From: Tetracladium setigerum
Lineage: Eukaryota; Ascomycota; Leotiomycetes; Helotiales
NCBI GenBank assembly: GCA_031472005.1
Contig: PZJY01000009.1
Span: forward strand, 868,001 to 932,000
Length of the DNA: 64,000 nucleotides
Direction of reading: 5' to 3'
Shown here: piece by piece, positions 35,487 to 46,755 of the stretch
Position numbering within the stretch: position 1 is the stretch's first letter
Layout of the letters: every line of letters begins with the position of its first letter
Position numbers and translations under genes: made by a program
Notes under the pieces: generated by a model
Told to the model about the DNA's origin: nothing
Seen by the model: only the letters and a program-made list of their open reading frames with translations
Databases searched by the model: none

Positions 35487-36430
35487 TTTCGCAGGTGCTC
35501 TGCGCCTCTGGCTTCCATTTCCCTTTCTTTTCGATGTGTTAAACCTGGTCACTCCGCAACGTCGATGGCGACCGCTGAAAGAGTATCTGATTTCACATTC
35601 ATGGCACTGGTGCCCTTCAACGTCTATGAGCAGACCATCTTGCAGTCTTTTTGATAGAATGGCCTTGTAGACCACCAAAGTTTACGATGAATATAAATAC
35701 GTTACTTTTAAATCCATCTCGAAATCCTGTGACCATCGATTATGATGGACTATGGGCCTCTTCGATTCGTTCTTTTGCCAAAACGAAGTTAAAGGGCCTT
35801 GAACCAAGTCCCACAAGCGGGCACGTGATATGGTTTTAATGAAGCGACCTTCGATCCAAGGTCGCAAACAACACGCCGGTGACGTATCGCCCTCATGAAA
35901 GCGTGTTTCTGGAATGTGAATGTGTAATAGAGTAGGTAAGCTCGGTAAGCTTCCATTGACGTGCAAACAAAAAATGCGGAGAGTTTTCCTCTCGGCGACA
36001 TCTTGGTCATCGGGGCTGCAGCGAATTGGGAGGCAGCGGGATGTGAGTCGCTTATTAAGATCTCGGGCAGGATTAAGGTCCGATTGACAGTCTTCGATGT
36101 ACAACACACTTGGTAAACTCTTTAGGAAATTGAAGTCGCGAAAGGCCGACTATTTACAAATCCCTTTGAATCTAGCTCCTCAAACAAAGGAGCTACCGAG
36201 AAGTCTCTTAGTGGTGATGGCTGAGTAAGTTTTCAACATGAACCCGTTCAATGTGGGGAAGGATGAGGAGTATATAAGTAGAGCCGTGTCTTCTCTTCAA
36301 GTCATTTCTTCTCATCATTACATCAATTCATCGTCATCTTAATACTCCTTCGAAATCCACTTCAAAAGCCACCTCAAAATCCAATCTCACCAACAATCTC
36401 CAGTATCAAGTTCCCCATACTACCCTCACA
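35487..36430. other. Intergenic region with NmrA promoter
   Basis: No gene seen. It contains CACGTGA at 35822 and a strong TATA element at 36271. Confidence 0.5.
36271..36279 (+). promoter_or_regulatory. TATA box of the NmrA-like gene
   Basis: TATATAAGT lies 160 bp upstream of the ATG, followed about 60 bp later by a C/A-rich leader. Its strength suggests an inducible promoter (inference). Confidence 0.55.
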
Positions 36431-37559
36431 ATGTCAGCTAAGAAGGTTATCGTTGTTTTTGGAGCAACCGGCAACCAAGGTGGTTCAGTCGTGAAAGCAC
36501 TCCTTGGTGATCCTAAGACGAAGAGCACTTGGACCGTTCGGGGAGTTACTCGGGATGTGTCCAAACCATCCGCAAAGAAGTTGGAAAGTTTGGGGGCCGA
36601 GACGGTTGCTGTTAGTTATCCCCCCCGCACTTCATAGCTGAAGCTAATCGTGTTTAAAAAGGCCGATCTCAATGACCCAGCGAGTCTTAAGAATGCGGTG
36701 AAGGGAGCGTATGCCGTCTTCGCTGTCACCAACTTTTGGGACTCCAGAAGTGTTGATGTTGAGTTCAAGCAGGGAAAGAGTATAGTTGATGCTGCTAAGG
36801 TAAGGAAAAAAGAATACCATATTGGAGCCCAATTCAAGTATCTAATCGCCATTATTACAGGAAGCCGGAGTTCAACATTATATCTGGAGTTCCCTTCTCA
36901 ACATCACCAAACTCAGTGGAGGTGTTCTCACAGGTGTCCAACACTTCGACTCCAAAGCCAAGGTTGAGGAGTACGTCCGCGAAACTGGTATCCCAGCCTC
37001 ATTCTTCCTCCCCGGGTATTTCATGTCAAATCTCATTCCTGGAGGCTCGCTTCGTCCAGGCGCAGATGGTCGCTACGCACTCTCGCTTCCAGTTCCTGGC
37101 AGCGCCATCGTACCCCTCCTCGATACAGGGGATGATGTCGGTAAATTCGTCAAAGGAATCCTCCTCAACCGTGAGAAGACTCTCGGCAAGAGAATCCTTG
37201 GAGCTACAGAGTACAAGACTTTCGACGAGATGGTTGCTGCCTTCCGGGAGCAGTTCCCGGAAGCTGGAAAGGGTGCCCATTATGTTCAAACTAGCCATGA
37301 GTCCTTCAAGAGCGGGTTGATGGCTCGTGGAATAGATGAAGTTTCAGCTGAGGATCTTCTTCAAAATATGAGACTGTTGTCAGAGTTTGGATATTATGGC
37401 AAGGAGCCTCTGGATGAAAGCCACTCGGTAAGAAATTCCTTCTTCTCTCCGTATTGGAAAAAGACATTTGCTGACTTGCTGTGCTAGATTTTGGTTGATA
37501 AATTGACTACATGGAGCGAGTTTATGAAAAAGACACCAGGGTTTGCAGAGTTGAAGTGA
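36431..37559 (+). CDS. NmrA-like NAD(P)-binding protein
   Basis: NmrA-family atypical SDR, a redox-sensing or reductase-like protein in the cytosol or nucleus. The N-terminal Rossmann motif is VIVVFGATGNQGGSVVKALL near residue 5, then WTVRGVTRDVSKPSAKKL. The expected catalytic Tyr-Lys pair of true SDRs is not obvious, as usual in this group. The C-terminal region has HFDSKAKVEEYVR, SFFLPGYFMSNL and LPVPGSAIVPLLDTGDDVG. Four exons, 36431-36610, 36662-36799, 36861-37427 and 37488-37559, give 318 residues in phase. This could be a regulator of nitrogen metabolism like NmrA itself, but the sequence only supports the broad family. Confidence 0.85.
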
Positions 37560-38263
37560 GATAATAATATTTGAAAAGAAGAATTTAGTAGGAATGAAAT
37601 TTAAAATCATATGTCAAATGCTGGAACTTGCTACTCCACGCCATTCTCTTCCAATGTGCAGTAGTACTGTTCGCGCTTGTCGATGTGAGAGCGCTATTAA
37701 GAAATTGAAACATCCGCTATCTTTCTCAACTGAAAAACTCCACACCTACAATTTGACCAAAAGTCTTCCCAGTTGACGGGAAGTGTGAATACTGATAGTA
37801 GTTTATCATCGAAATGAATTCCCCACTTCCCCGAGATCCTCGTCAAAACGAAGAAAGCAGCCGAGGCTCACTTCAGCCAAGAAGCAACCAGCAGTCACAC
37901 TCCATCTCGGAAAATCACCACCATCACCTCCCAAGTTCTCTTTCTCATGATTGAAATCCAAATTGTATTCTTACTTCATCTTTCAACTATCCTCATTATT
38001 CCTAAACAATCCAACTTCATACCTTTATTTCAAAGTTCACGTGCAACCCCGCAAACCGGGTCCCTTCACCTAAAGCAATTTGGAGTAGTGAAGCAAGCTC
38101 GGCATATTTGCCTCGATCGGTGCTTGCCGACAACACCTCCAGCCGGCCTGTGAAAGCAAGAATCTCAATCTCAATCACCAACACCCACCACCTCTGAACA
38201 TCCAGCCGCCCCCCAACAAACCGATAAGGGCGCGCAGAGGTTGGAAGTGGACGAGCATTCAAA
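37560..38263. other. Intergenic region, nothing recognised
   Basis: 3' UTR of the NmrA-like gene and promoter of PEX13; no conserved frame is seen. Confidence 0.5.
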
Positions 38264-39720
38264 ATGTCTGGTGTATCACCACCTAAACCGTGGGAGACAG
38301 GCGGACCGGTGTCATCGAGTGCAGGTTTGTTGATTTTGTTGCGCCTCCCCAAGAAGCCGAATCCTGACTGACATATCACGACAGTATTGAGTGGAGTTCT
38401 CCCTTCCACGTCGAATCCATTACCGACCTCTTCTGCTTCTACTTCAGGTCCTCCAGCGATACCCGAAAGACCATCGACACTCACGTCAGCGGTAAATAGA
38501 AACGCTTCCGCGTACTCGCCGTATGGCGCAAATCGATTGGGAGGTCTAGGATCCATGGGCTCTCCATACGGAGGGATGGGCTCGCCCTACTCACGCATGG
38601 GAGGTTACGGCGGTGGGATGTATGGAGGAGGTATGGGAATGGGTGGTATGGGGGAATGTACGGAGGAGGGATGTATGGAAATGGAATGGGAGGGATGGGC
38701 GGCATGGGAGGATATCCAGTCGATCCCAACGATCCGAATTACAGCTTAACGCAAGGCTTCACGCAGAGCACACAGGCGACCTTTCAAATCATCGAGAGTA
38801 TAGTCGGGGCTTTTGGGGGCTTTGCGCAGATGCTAGAGAGCACCTATATGGCTACCCATTCTAGTTTCTTCGGTATGCGCCCTTGACCTTTCTCCTCCCA
38901 ATGTAGCATGCATGCTAACAACCAAAAAGCCATGGTTTCAGTAGCAGAACAATTTGGCAACCTCCGCAACACCCTCGGCTCCATCCTCGGAATCTTCACG
39001 GTCCTCCGCTGGCTACGCACCCTCTTCGCCAAAGTCACCGGTCGCCCTCCCCCAGCCGATGCAACAGCCCTCACACCATCCGCCTTCGCCGCCTTTGAAG
39101 GCCGCAAATTCCTCCCCGACGGCACACCCTCCACTCACCCCCGCCCCAGCAAGAAACCCTTCCTCTTCTTCATCGCCGCCGCTTTCGGCCTCCCGTACCT
39201 CATGGGCAAACTCATCCGCTCCCTCGCCGCCTCGCAAGAAGAAGCCGAGCGCCAACGTCTCCTCGCCTCAGGCGCACAAATCGGTCCCGATGGGCAAATC
39301 ATTCCCCAACAACAAATCGATCCTTCAAAATTGGAATTCTGTCGCGTTCTGTACGACTTCACGCCGGAATCTGGCGGCGCGGCTGTGGCTGGGGTGGATT
39401 TGGAGGTGAGGAAGAACGATTTGGTAGCTGTGTTGAGTAAGAGCGATCCGATGGGTAATCCGAGTGAGTGGTGGAGGTGCAGAGCGAGGGATGGGAGGAT
39501 GGGCTATTTGCCTGGTGTTTATCTCGAGCCTGCTGGTAAGCCTGGGGCAGCATTGCAGATTAAGAGTGCAAGCCAGAGTGGCAGTACGAGAGCGAGCAGT
39601 ATGACTAGTCAGAGTGGTGGAGGAAAGGGAGGAATTGGAGGACCGTCGCCACCGGTGGTGGAGGGGAAGGTGGGAGATATTGGGGTGGAGAGTTTTCAGA
39701 AGAGTCAGTTTTACTCTTGA
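38264..39720 (+). CDS. PEX13: PEX13 peroxisomal docking protein, one frame break
   Basis: Peroxisomal membrane component of the import docking complex with Pex14 and Pex17; its YG/Gly-rich N-terminal domain forms a permeable meshwork. The N-terminus is MSGVSPPKPWETGG, then a Gly/Met/Tyr-rich region (SPYGGMGSPYSRMGGYGGGM). Two membrane regions follow (around FQIIESIVGAFGGFAQML and FLFFIAAAFGLPYLMGKLI). A C-terminal SH3 domain has FCRVLYDFTPE, EWWRCRARDGRMGYLPGVYL and EPAGK. Introns are 38325-38384 and 38873-38929. One G is apparently missing from the GGGGG run near 38650-38655, inside the Gly/Met repeats. With it restored the length is 446 residues. Confidence 0.9.
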
Positions 39721-40525
39721 GAGAGAGGTGATGGATGGATGGGGATGAGTATGTAGATGAATGGATGAGGTACCTTAGGTGCCTAAGTATTGTGTTTGTG
39801 GGCACTAAAGAGAACAAGAAGAGAAGGAATAATGAATGAAGAGGGAAATGAACGAGAGGGAGAGTATGCGTGTGAAGAAGAGAACCAGGAAAAATGAGGA
39901 AGCAAGCAATTGGCAGAGAGGGCGGCGTAGATAGGCGTTTCTGAATCTGAAGGGAGGGGAGGAAGGAAAGGGAGGACTGTAAACATAGGGTTACCTTTTT
40001 TTCCCAATCTCCTTAATACAGTACTATATATACCTCTATGTTGAGATGTTGCATGTTTATTATGCTTTTCCTTTGGGGGCTTGGGTGGTGAAGTGATTGA
40101 TGGATATGTTGGTGGGTTGGAATAGTTAGGTACCTAGGTACAGTACACTTATATTTGTGGATGTCGGGATTTTCGGGGTTATCTGGGGATGTTGATTCAC
40201 TATTGAATTTGTCTTGTTACTGCCGTCCTGGGGAGGATTATTACAGTATTACGTTTTTATTTATCTTACCGAACTAGACATTGGTTATTATGAGTTGCCC
40301 TCCTCCCACACTATAGGTCGGAGAACATTTGTGTCGGATTCATACGCCGCTGGATGCAAGAGATTTAAATATTTTCATTTTTATGAACCGAAAAGAGTAA
40401 AAAGTCTTGCCCACTCGTTTGTTGTGCTCATCCGCCAATCTAACTAAGTGAGTAGGTAGGTAGGTAACTATGTTAAAATAAAATTGAGTTTACCCCTCCT
40501 CCTCCTCCTCCTCCACATCCCTCCT
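39721..40525. other. Intergenic region between convergent PEX13 and ENT3
   Basis: Two 3' ends meet here. Motifs include AGGTACCTTAGGTGCCTAAG near 39770 and TTAGGTACCTAGGTAC near 40126. No gene is seen. Confidence 0.5.
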
Positions 40526-42379
40526 TTAACCCAACAGATCATCTAATCCATTCCCCTGGCTCTGCTGCTGTCCTTGAGCCGGTTTTTGCTGCTGCTGATA
40601 TGAAGGAGTCGACGCAGGCGCTCCCCAAATACCGGCACTTGCTTTCTCCTTCGCGAGCTGACCGAGTGCAGGTCCCTTGGTAGTAGGCGTGCTTGACTTC
40701 TGAATCCCCGAACTAGCTGTTGACCATAGCGATCCAAACGCATCTCCTCCACTGGCTGATGGCTTGGCTTGAGATTTGATGGTGGAGGAGGATGTGTTGC
40801 CGGGTTTTACACCTGCTTGGACGGGTACTGGGGCCTGGACGGAGGTGAAGTAATTTGGCTGAGAGCCTTGGTAGGCCATTGGTTTGGCGGGCTGTTGTTG
40901 TTGGGCTTGAATGGGTGGTGAGAAGGCGGAGTAGTTTGCTGGTGTGGTCGTTGCGCTGGGGGCGGGTGAGATGGAAGAGAATCCGACCATTTCGCTTAGG
41001 TTAGCTTGTTTTGGGGCGGATACTGGTTGAGGAGAAGCATATTGTGTGTGTGAGTTTGCCGTAGCAAGTGGTGGAGGCGAGAAGAAGGCTGGTTGGGCTG
41101 CTGGTTGGATCGCTGGTTGGATGGATGGTGCTGCAGATTGGAAGTCGTCGAAGTCATCGTCATCAGCTACAGTGTTGGAGGAAGCTGGGGCTAATGCTGG
41201 TTTGGAAACTGGAATGGGATCGTCGAAAGAGAAAAGATCAACTTCTGGCTCTTTCTTCTTTGGTGGTTCTACCTTCTTGACAGCCCTTTCTGCTGGCTTT
41301 ACTCGTCGACTTGTGGGATGTGTGTCTACCTGTCTTCGTCCTGGGGCGGCGACAGCTCCCTCATCATACTCGTCGTACTCCTCGAATCGGTCTCGTCTGC
41401 TTCCACCACCACCACCACCACCACCACCACTGGAGGAGCCATGGCCTCCATCTTGGAAATCGCTTTCTTGTCCACCAAAGCCACCTCCATCTCCATAAAC
41501 GCCTCCGTTATATTGGCCATATCCTCCTCCTCCTCCTCCGCCTCTTCCGCTACTGGCCTCTTCACTTCCGAAACCTCCATACCTGCTGCTGCTACTGCTG
41601 CTGGTCATCCCTCCTCCCAAGCCAGCTCCACCTTCAACTCCAGTATATTTGTTACGTGTGACCTTTGCCTTCTTGCGCTCTGCTCGGATCCGTTCGACAT
41701 CACTCAGCAGTTCAGCCAATTCTTTGGCCCTGTTCCTAACATTCAATCCCTGATCTTTGCCGTTTTGGTCGATGAAGTGGAATTGCCGTAGCATTTTGAG
41801 GAGAGTAAGGTGTGAGCGCGCATCGTCAATCACTCGTTCCGAGCCGTTCTTGATCAAGAACTCGAGCAGTTGCAAGCCCTTGTAGATTTGTCTCCATTCT
41901 TCGGCGGCCTTTTCGGTGAAGCGTTTGTAGATCATGGGCATAATCTCATTGAGAAGGGCGCTGCCTGCAAGTCAGTCCAGCATTGAGCCAAGTATGAGGA
42001 GAGGCGTACTAATTGTATGTGCCATTGGCGATTTCTTGCATCAGACCTAGTAGCACTGTCGTTAGTACCAAAGGGACTCTCGAATGAATCCACCCCCTCC
42101 AAGTCACATACTGCTTGACGCTCCCCATCTATTAATCTGCGGTCAGCGGGATTTGTAGGATTTGCGGATAAGACACGCACGGTTCGTTGTTGGTAGCCTC
42201 TCTAACCTTGGACTCCATCTCAGTGTAGTTCATGACAGCTAGCAAGATTGGGTCAGTCTTTGAACAGCTGGCATCTGCGACCAGGCGAGGGGCATACCAT
42301 TCTGAACCTTCCGCACACCGGCTTTCAAATCGTAGAGCGATAGATTGGCCGCGGCCTCTTTGAGACTTGCAAGATCCAT
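40526..42379 (-). CDS. ENT3: ENT3-type epsin N-terminal homology (ENTH) clathrin adaptor
   Basis: Phosphoinositide-binding adaptor for clathrin vesicles at the trans-Golgi/endosome. The ENTH domain occupies residues 1-150: MDLASLKEAAANLSLYDLKA, NYTEMESKVREATNNEPWGA, SLMQEIANGTYNYALLNEIM and KAAEEWRQIYKGLQLLEFLI. The long disordered tail has Gly runs, DFDDFQ as a gamma-ear (AP-1/GGA) binding motif, a Gln/Pro-rich region and the end NGLDDLLG. Five exons: 42298-42379, 42181-42238, 42112-42128 (a 17-nt microexon), 42010-42046 and 40526-41960. The phases close to 542 residues. The last acceptor is GGCAG at 41961, not the TTGCAG four bases upstream, which would give a stop. No UIM or NPF is seen, unlike Ent1/2. 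CACGTGA at 42541 lies in the promoter. Confidence 0.85.
42112..42128 (-). other. 17-nt microexon of ENT3
   Basis: The exon encodes the WGASS step of the conserved ENTH sequence. It is flanked by introns of 52 and 65 nt and has entry phase 2 and exit phase 1, so skipping it would break the frame. Confidence 0.75.
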
Positions 42380-42540
42380 GGCGGTAGCGGTGCGATGTTA
42401 ACGTGTGCGGGTGAGGTGGTGAAGGATAAAGGGGGAGAGAGGAGATTGTCTTGTGTTCATGAATTACTTCGTAACATCTGCTTGGACCTTGGTCTTACCG
42501 ACGAGGCGAGTGGAAGTGCCGCCAAGCGATGCCCAGGCTA

Positions 42541-42547
42541 CACGTGA
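42541..42547. promoter_or_regulatory. E-box-like CACGTGA upstream of ENT3
   Basis: CACGTGA lies about 162 bp upstream of the ENT3 start. Confidence 0.4.
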
Positions 42548-42580
42548 TTCATGAGTGAGCACCATCAGCTTGGGATTCGC

Positions 42581-42599
42581 GAGAGAGAGAGAGAGAGAG
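42581..42599. repeat. (GA)n microsatellite
   Basis: Uninterrupted GA run in the ENT3 promoter region. Confidence 0.9.
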
Positions 42600-43093
42600 C
42601 AAAGATGCCGTGACTTGCAAGAGAGAAAAGAGAGAATAGGTATGTTGTCAATTGAATGTATCGATAATGCTTATCAGTGCTAATTAGTCTTGAGATTCCA
42701 TCTCCCAAAATGAAGCGAGAGTTCGTTGTCATTTGTTGCTTTTGCTGTTGTCAAGCCAGCAAGCAGCAGATGAGATTGATGGCCCGAGTTGCACCTAGCG
42801 AAAAAAAGATGTCGACCAGGGAGCATTGCTGGCTGGCATGCTTTCTTTCCTATCCCTTTTCCATCCCCAAATCAAACATAACCAGCACTACTTGTACCAA
42901 TATCAAACGCATTTGTCCGCTCCCTTTCTCTGTACTTCTAATTGTACTTCATAGCCATTTCTCTTTGGACTTTCTTCCTGAATTGACGACATTTCACTTC
43001 TCGGTCTTTTTTGACAGGTACGTACAGACGTTTTGTTCCATCTCCTACCTCCATCCCATCCCATCCAGCAGCCCACACTGGCCACTCACGGCC

Positions 43094-43114
43094 GGTCGGT
43101 CGGTCGGTCGGTCG
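43094..43114. repeat. (GGTC)n microsatellite
   Basis: About five GGTC units. Confidence 0.85.
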
Positions 43115-43370
43115 CTGGGCAAGTTGGGGGCGCGAAGCTGTTTGCATGATGTGATGTGATGTGGATCTGAGGCGTGGGCGGATGGGATGGTATGAGGACG
43201 ACGGCTTGTCTGGGGATGTGTTGTGTGGTGGGTGAGGAAGAGGATATTGAGCCGATGATGTTGCTTGACGAGCTTCAGTTGATCTCAACTGCATTGACTT
43301 TCTATGTCTTTTGCTCTCTCTCACACCCTCTCACTCCCTCACTCCCTCTCTCAGTATTTGGGTTTTGATG

Positions 43371-43386
43371 ATATATATATATATAT
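43371..43386. repeat. (AT)n microsatellite
   Basis: Eight AT units, about 320 bp upstream of the cyclophilin long-form ATG. Confidence 0.85.
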
Positions 43387-43701
43387 CCTCAAAATATGTC
43401 CAAGACCAAGTGCTGGGAGAAGAGGTGAGGGTTGGTGGTGAAGTCCATCCGTCATCCAAGTTTCACCGTCGTCACTCAACTCATCCATCTCACCTCACCC
43501 AACCAAGACAAGCACACTCCTTCACACGCAGGCAGCTTCAAGCTCACCCTCATCACTCTCACTCTCACCCTCTCTCTTCGCCCTACGACGTCAACCCCCC
43601 TCTCTTTCATCTTCCCCCACCGGCCCTTCCTTTTCCTTTTGTCTCTCCCACCCAATTCGTCGATTTGTCCCCTTCAGCTTCACTTTTATGGCGCTTGCCT
43701 A

Positions 43702-44840
43702 ATGCGGACTAGCCTACCCATTCTTGAAAATGTCCTTCCAACCCCTCCAACCCGCCTCTTCTTCCGCCGCTCAGCAAATCCATTCTCTTCTCTCCTCAAG
43801 AAACAATCCAACATCATCAACAACTCCAGACATTTCCACGCTTCATCCGCAAACATGACCATCAAGACGTGAGTATCTCCATCCCAATCCTGCCGCTCAC
43901 GTTACACAACAACAACTAATCCCTCTCTTTCTCGTAGATACTTCGACATCACCTGGGAGGGACCAGTTCTCGACGCTTCGGGACGTCCCACCTCCAAGGT
44001 TGCTGGTAAGTTACGACGCACTCCTCCTCCTCCTCCATCTTCCATCTTCTACCCTTCGACCTGGCATCTACAATTCCATCCTTTCCATCTTCATCGAATC
44101 CCCATTGCAATGACATTGCCCATCTGCTCAGCTTCACAACAATGGAGCTTCTCGATAGCTCCGAGTGGAGCTCTGGTTGAAATCCTCTTCAAGAAATCCG
44201 ACCCACCACCACCTCAACCACCTTAACCCCGAACCCAAAGCTAATAATTCTTCCTCCCTTCACAGAGCAATCCGGCCGCATCAACTTCAACCTTTACGAT
44301 GACATCGTCCCCAAGACTGCCGAGAACTTCCGTGCTCTCTGCACTGGCGAGAAGGGCTTCGGATACGCTGGCTCCTCATTCCACCGTATCATCCCTCAAT
44401 TCATGCTCCAAGGAGGTGACTTCACCCGTGGCAACGTACGTCCTCCGCACCAGCCCAACACATATTGAATGGAGCTCACAATCATACAGGGCACCGGTGG
44501 AAAGTCAATCTACGGTGAAAAGTTCGCCGATGAGAACTTCCAGAAGAAGCACGTCCGACCTGGACTTTTGTCCATGGCCAACGCCGGACCAAACACGTAA
44601 GCTCTGGCGCCTCCATCGACTCCTCCTAGTGTACAAGCTAACATGACCTCTAGCAATGGCTCCCAATTCTTTGTTACCACCGTTGTCACTGGATGGCTCG
44701 ATGGCAAGCACGTTGTCTTCGGCGAGGTCGCTGATGACGAATCCATGGGTGTTGTCCGTGCTCTCGAGGCCACTGGCAGCGGAAGCGGCAAGGTTAACTA
44801 CAACAAGAAGCCAACCATTGTCAAGTCTGGTGAGCTTTAG
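43702..44840 (+). CDS. Cyclophilin (peptidyl-prolyl isomerase), dual mitochondrial/cytosolic
   Basis: Peptidyl-prolyl cis-trans isomerase and cyclosporin target. The core motifs are complete: YFDITWEGPV, FRALCTGEKGFGYAGSSFHR, IIPQFMLQGGDFTRGNGTGG, SIYGEKFADENF, LLSMANAGPNTNGSQFFVTT and WLDGKHVVFGEV. FHRIIPQFMLQGGDF carries the catalytic Arg. Five exons (43702-43868, 43938-44005, 44266-44435, 44490-44596, 44654-44840) sum to 232 codons. The first ATG at 43702 gives a 51-residue Arg/Ser-rich, acid-poor extension typical of a mitochondrial presequence. The ATG at 43855 (MTIKTYFDITW) gives the 181-residue cytosolic form. The Neurospora cyclophilin gene is known to yield both forms in this way. 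No lesion. Confidence 0.93.
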
Positions 44841-45553
44841 ATTAATCAATTGAATTTGGAGAGAGCCTGTGATCCGTGCTTAGGGCGTTGTCAAATGGCG
44901 CACTCTGAGGCCGGTGTGAATTTATAGCAGGGAGTGGATAGGTGCCAAAAGTTCACGCGAAACATATGAATTAAAACTCTTCACGACTCTCAATTTTGGG
45001 GTATTCGGGGATCTCATTGTGATTTAGCATGTGATTTGTCTCAAATTCGTCACTAGTCTTGCTGCTTGTACTGTCATCGATCGTTACGTCCATACTCTCC
45101 AAACTGTACCACCTTCCCAGCAATTTTGGAAAGCTCGCATCAATTGATGTTGGAATCGGTGGTGTTACTTCAAGACAACGCGGCTATACCCTCCTCGTAC
45201 AGCTTTGCTCGTTTTAGCACGATACATTACCTGACATCTTTTTGATACAGCTAGATCCTTCATCGCTCAGGTCAACTCCCATACTATGCTAGAACGTGTC
45301 ACATATCCAGGAACCCGTTCTCGAAAACATCAGTGTTTGAATAGAATTCGGTTGACTATTGCGCTATCATACAACTCCGAGACATGCCAAAGTCTAAGTA
45401 AGGTATCATTCCCATGTAACTCCTCCCAAACCCATCGCTATGCATTTAGAAATCGACCTTTTTTTAAGTACTTGCTTTCCACTTCCAACCGCTCGCTCCC
45501 CGCTGCTCAAACCCTCCCGTGTAGACTAAAGCTCCATGATGACCTCGCTCGAA
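44841..45553. other. Intergenic region between convergent cyclophilin and RPC34
   Basis: Two 3' ends face each other. No conserved frame is seen. Confidence 0.5.
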
Positions 45554-46755
45554 TTATAAGCTTAACCATGCCTTGAAGTACTCACAGTTACTTGGTCCCA
45601 CCGGTCCGCCCTCCTCACACAAATCAAACACCGGGCATCGTCCACACGGTACCTCAGCCGATTGACTCCCCATATCCTCTTCATCCACCAGACTATGTCT
45701 CAACGCCCTATAGACAGTTCTATCTCCGACCCTGACAGGCTCGATCTTATCGTCGAAGACGAGGACGTCAAGAAGTTGCTGGATTTCCTCCTGTGAGAGC
45801 GTCTGCTCCGTCACGGGCGAGTTTTCGATGAATTGCGTGAGGTCGTTGACGGTAGGGTAGCCGCCGTAACCTGAAGGCATGGGGAGGTATCTCTGGAATG
45901 CCATTTGTCGAATGGCATATGGAGTTAACTCTAGCGCTTCTGCTCTCAAAGATCGGGCTTCCTCGGGACTCATGTTCCGTCTGTTAATAACCTTCTTTGG
46001 CATTCTCGGACTACTGGGGCTAGCACTCGCATGATAGAAGGTCTTGCCCTTGATCTGATTATACAACACCTTCGCAATCTGCCCGATAAACTCGGCGTCG
46101 AGCTCTCCATTTGTGAACCATGGACCGCCGGTACTCTTATCGCTCTGACGCACCGAGGACTTGATGTACATCTTGCGGGTGGGGTGTTCAACGGATTTCA
46201 TGTCAGTCACCATGTTCTTGGACTCGAGATGCTTGATGGCGGCTTTATAGACAGCTTCGTGGAGGTTGGAGCGTGTCTTAATCGTTTTGGTCCACGCGCC
46301 ATCGCTGCCGCCTTCGTCGATGATAGAGTAGACTATTTCTTGCTCGGAGGTGAGGGAGCGGTATCTATTTGGAGAGAGAGAGAAAGAGGGGAGGTTAGCT
46401 TCTACTTCTTCAATGTTACACCCATACACGTGTCACAGTTGCCAGAGGAAGAGATGGAACGAAAAGGAAGGCAGACTCACTGCTTCGCATCAGCCTCCGA
46501 ACGTAGCATCCATCCCAATTCTCCCTGGCTCGTAACAGACTTGAACAACCTCTCATGTACCAAGATGTTCGTGACATCAAGGAGCACGAAGAGGTTGCGC
46601 TCCGGGATGACATCGTATTCAAAGATATCAGTCTGGTGGTAGACCTCATTGGACTCGGTGCCGTTCTCGTCGAGGAGTGTTCTGTAGACGACTTTGCTCA
46701 AGGCTGTGAGCTCGTCGAGAGGCTTGCCGCTCGTGAGGGCTGGGAGGGCCGCCAT
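45554..46755 (-). CDS. RNA polymerase III subunit RPC34 (C34/Rpc6)
   Basis: Pol III-specific subunit that contacts TFIIIB and helps open the promoter, in the C82-C34-C31 trimer. 361 residues from two exons (46481-46755, 45554-46364; intron 46365-46480). Tandem winged helices occupy residues 1-165, with VVYRTLLDENG, LGWMLRSEADAKQYRSLTSE and YKAAIKHLESKNMVTDMKSV. The C-terminal iron-sulphur site is visible as CGRCPVFDLC then SNCEYFKAW, matching the four-cysteine 4Fe-4S cluster known in the human orthologue. The start MAALPALTSG at 46755 precedes the first helix directly. No lesion. Confidence 0.9.

Larger units (their letters stand above)
42380..43701. other. Divergent intergenic region between ENT3 and cyclophilin
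   Basis: 1.3 kb with many simple repeats: (GA)n at 42581-42599, (GGTC)n at 43094-43114, CT-rich tracts at 43312-43352 and (AT)n at 43371-43386. It is probably two promoters. A continuous frame upstream of the cyclophilin ATG is low-complexity Ser/His/Pro and is not counted as coding. Confidence 0.55.

Noticed and set aside
36431..39720. Biosynthetic or stress gene cluster (NmrA, TOS1, PEX13)
   Set aside because: The neighbours belong to unrelated pathways and have separate promoters; no backbone synthase is present.
41046..41791. Plus-strand Ser/His-rich frames antisense to ENT3
   Set aside because: Complement of Gly/Gln-rich low-complexity coding sequence.
46031..46642. 203-codon plus-strand frame antisense to RPC34
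   Set aside because: Shadow of a conserved minus-strand exon; no domain.
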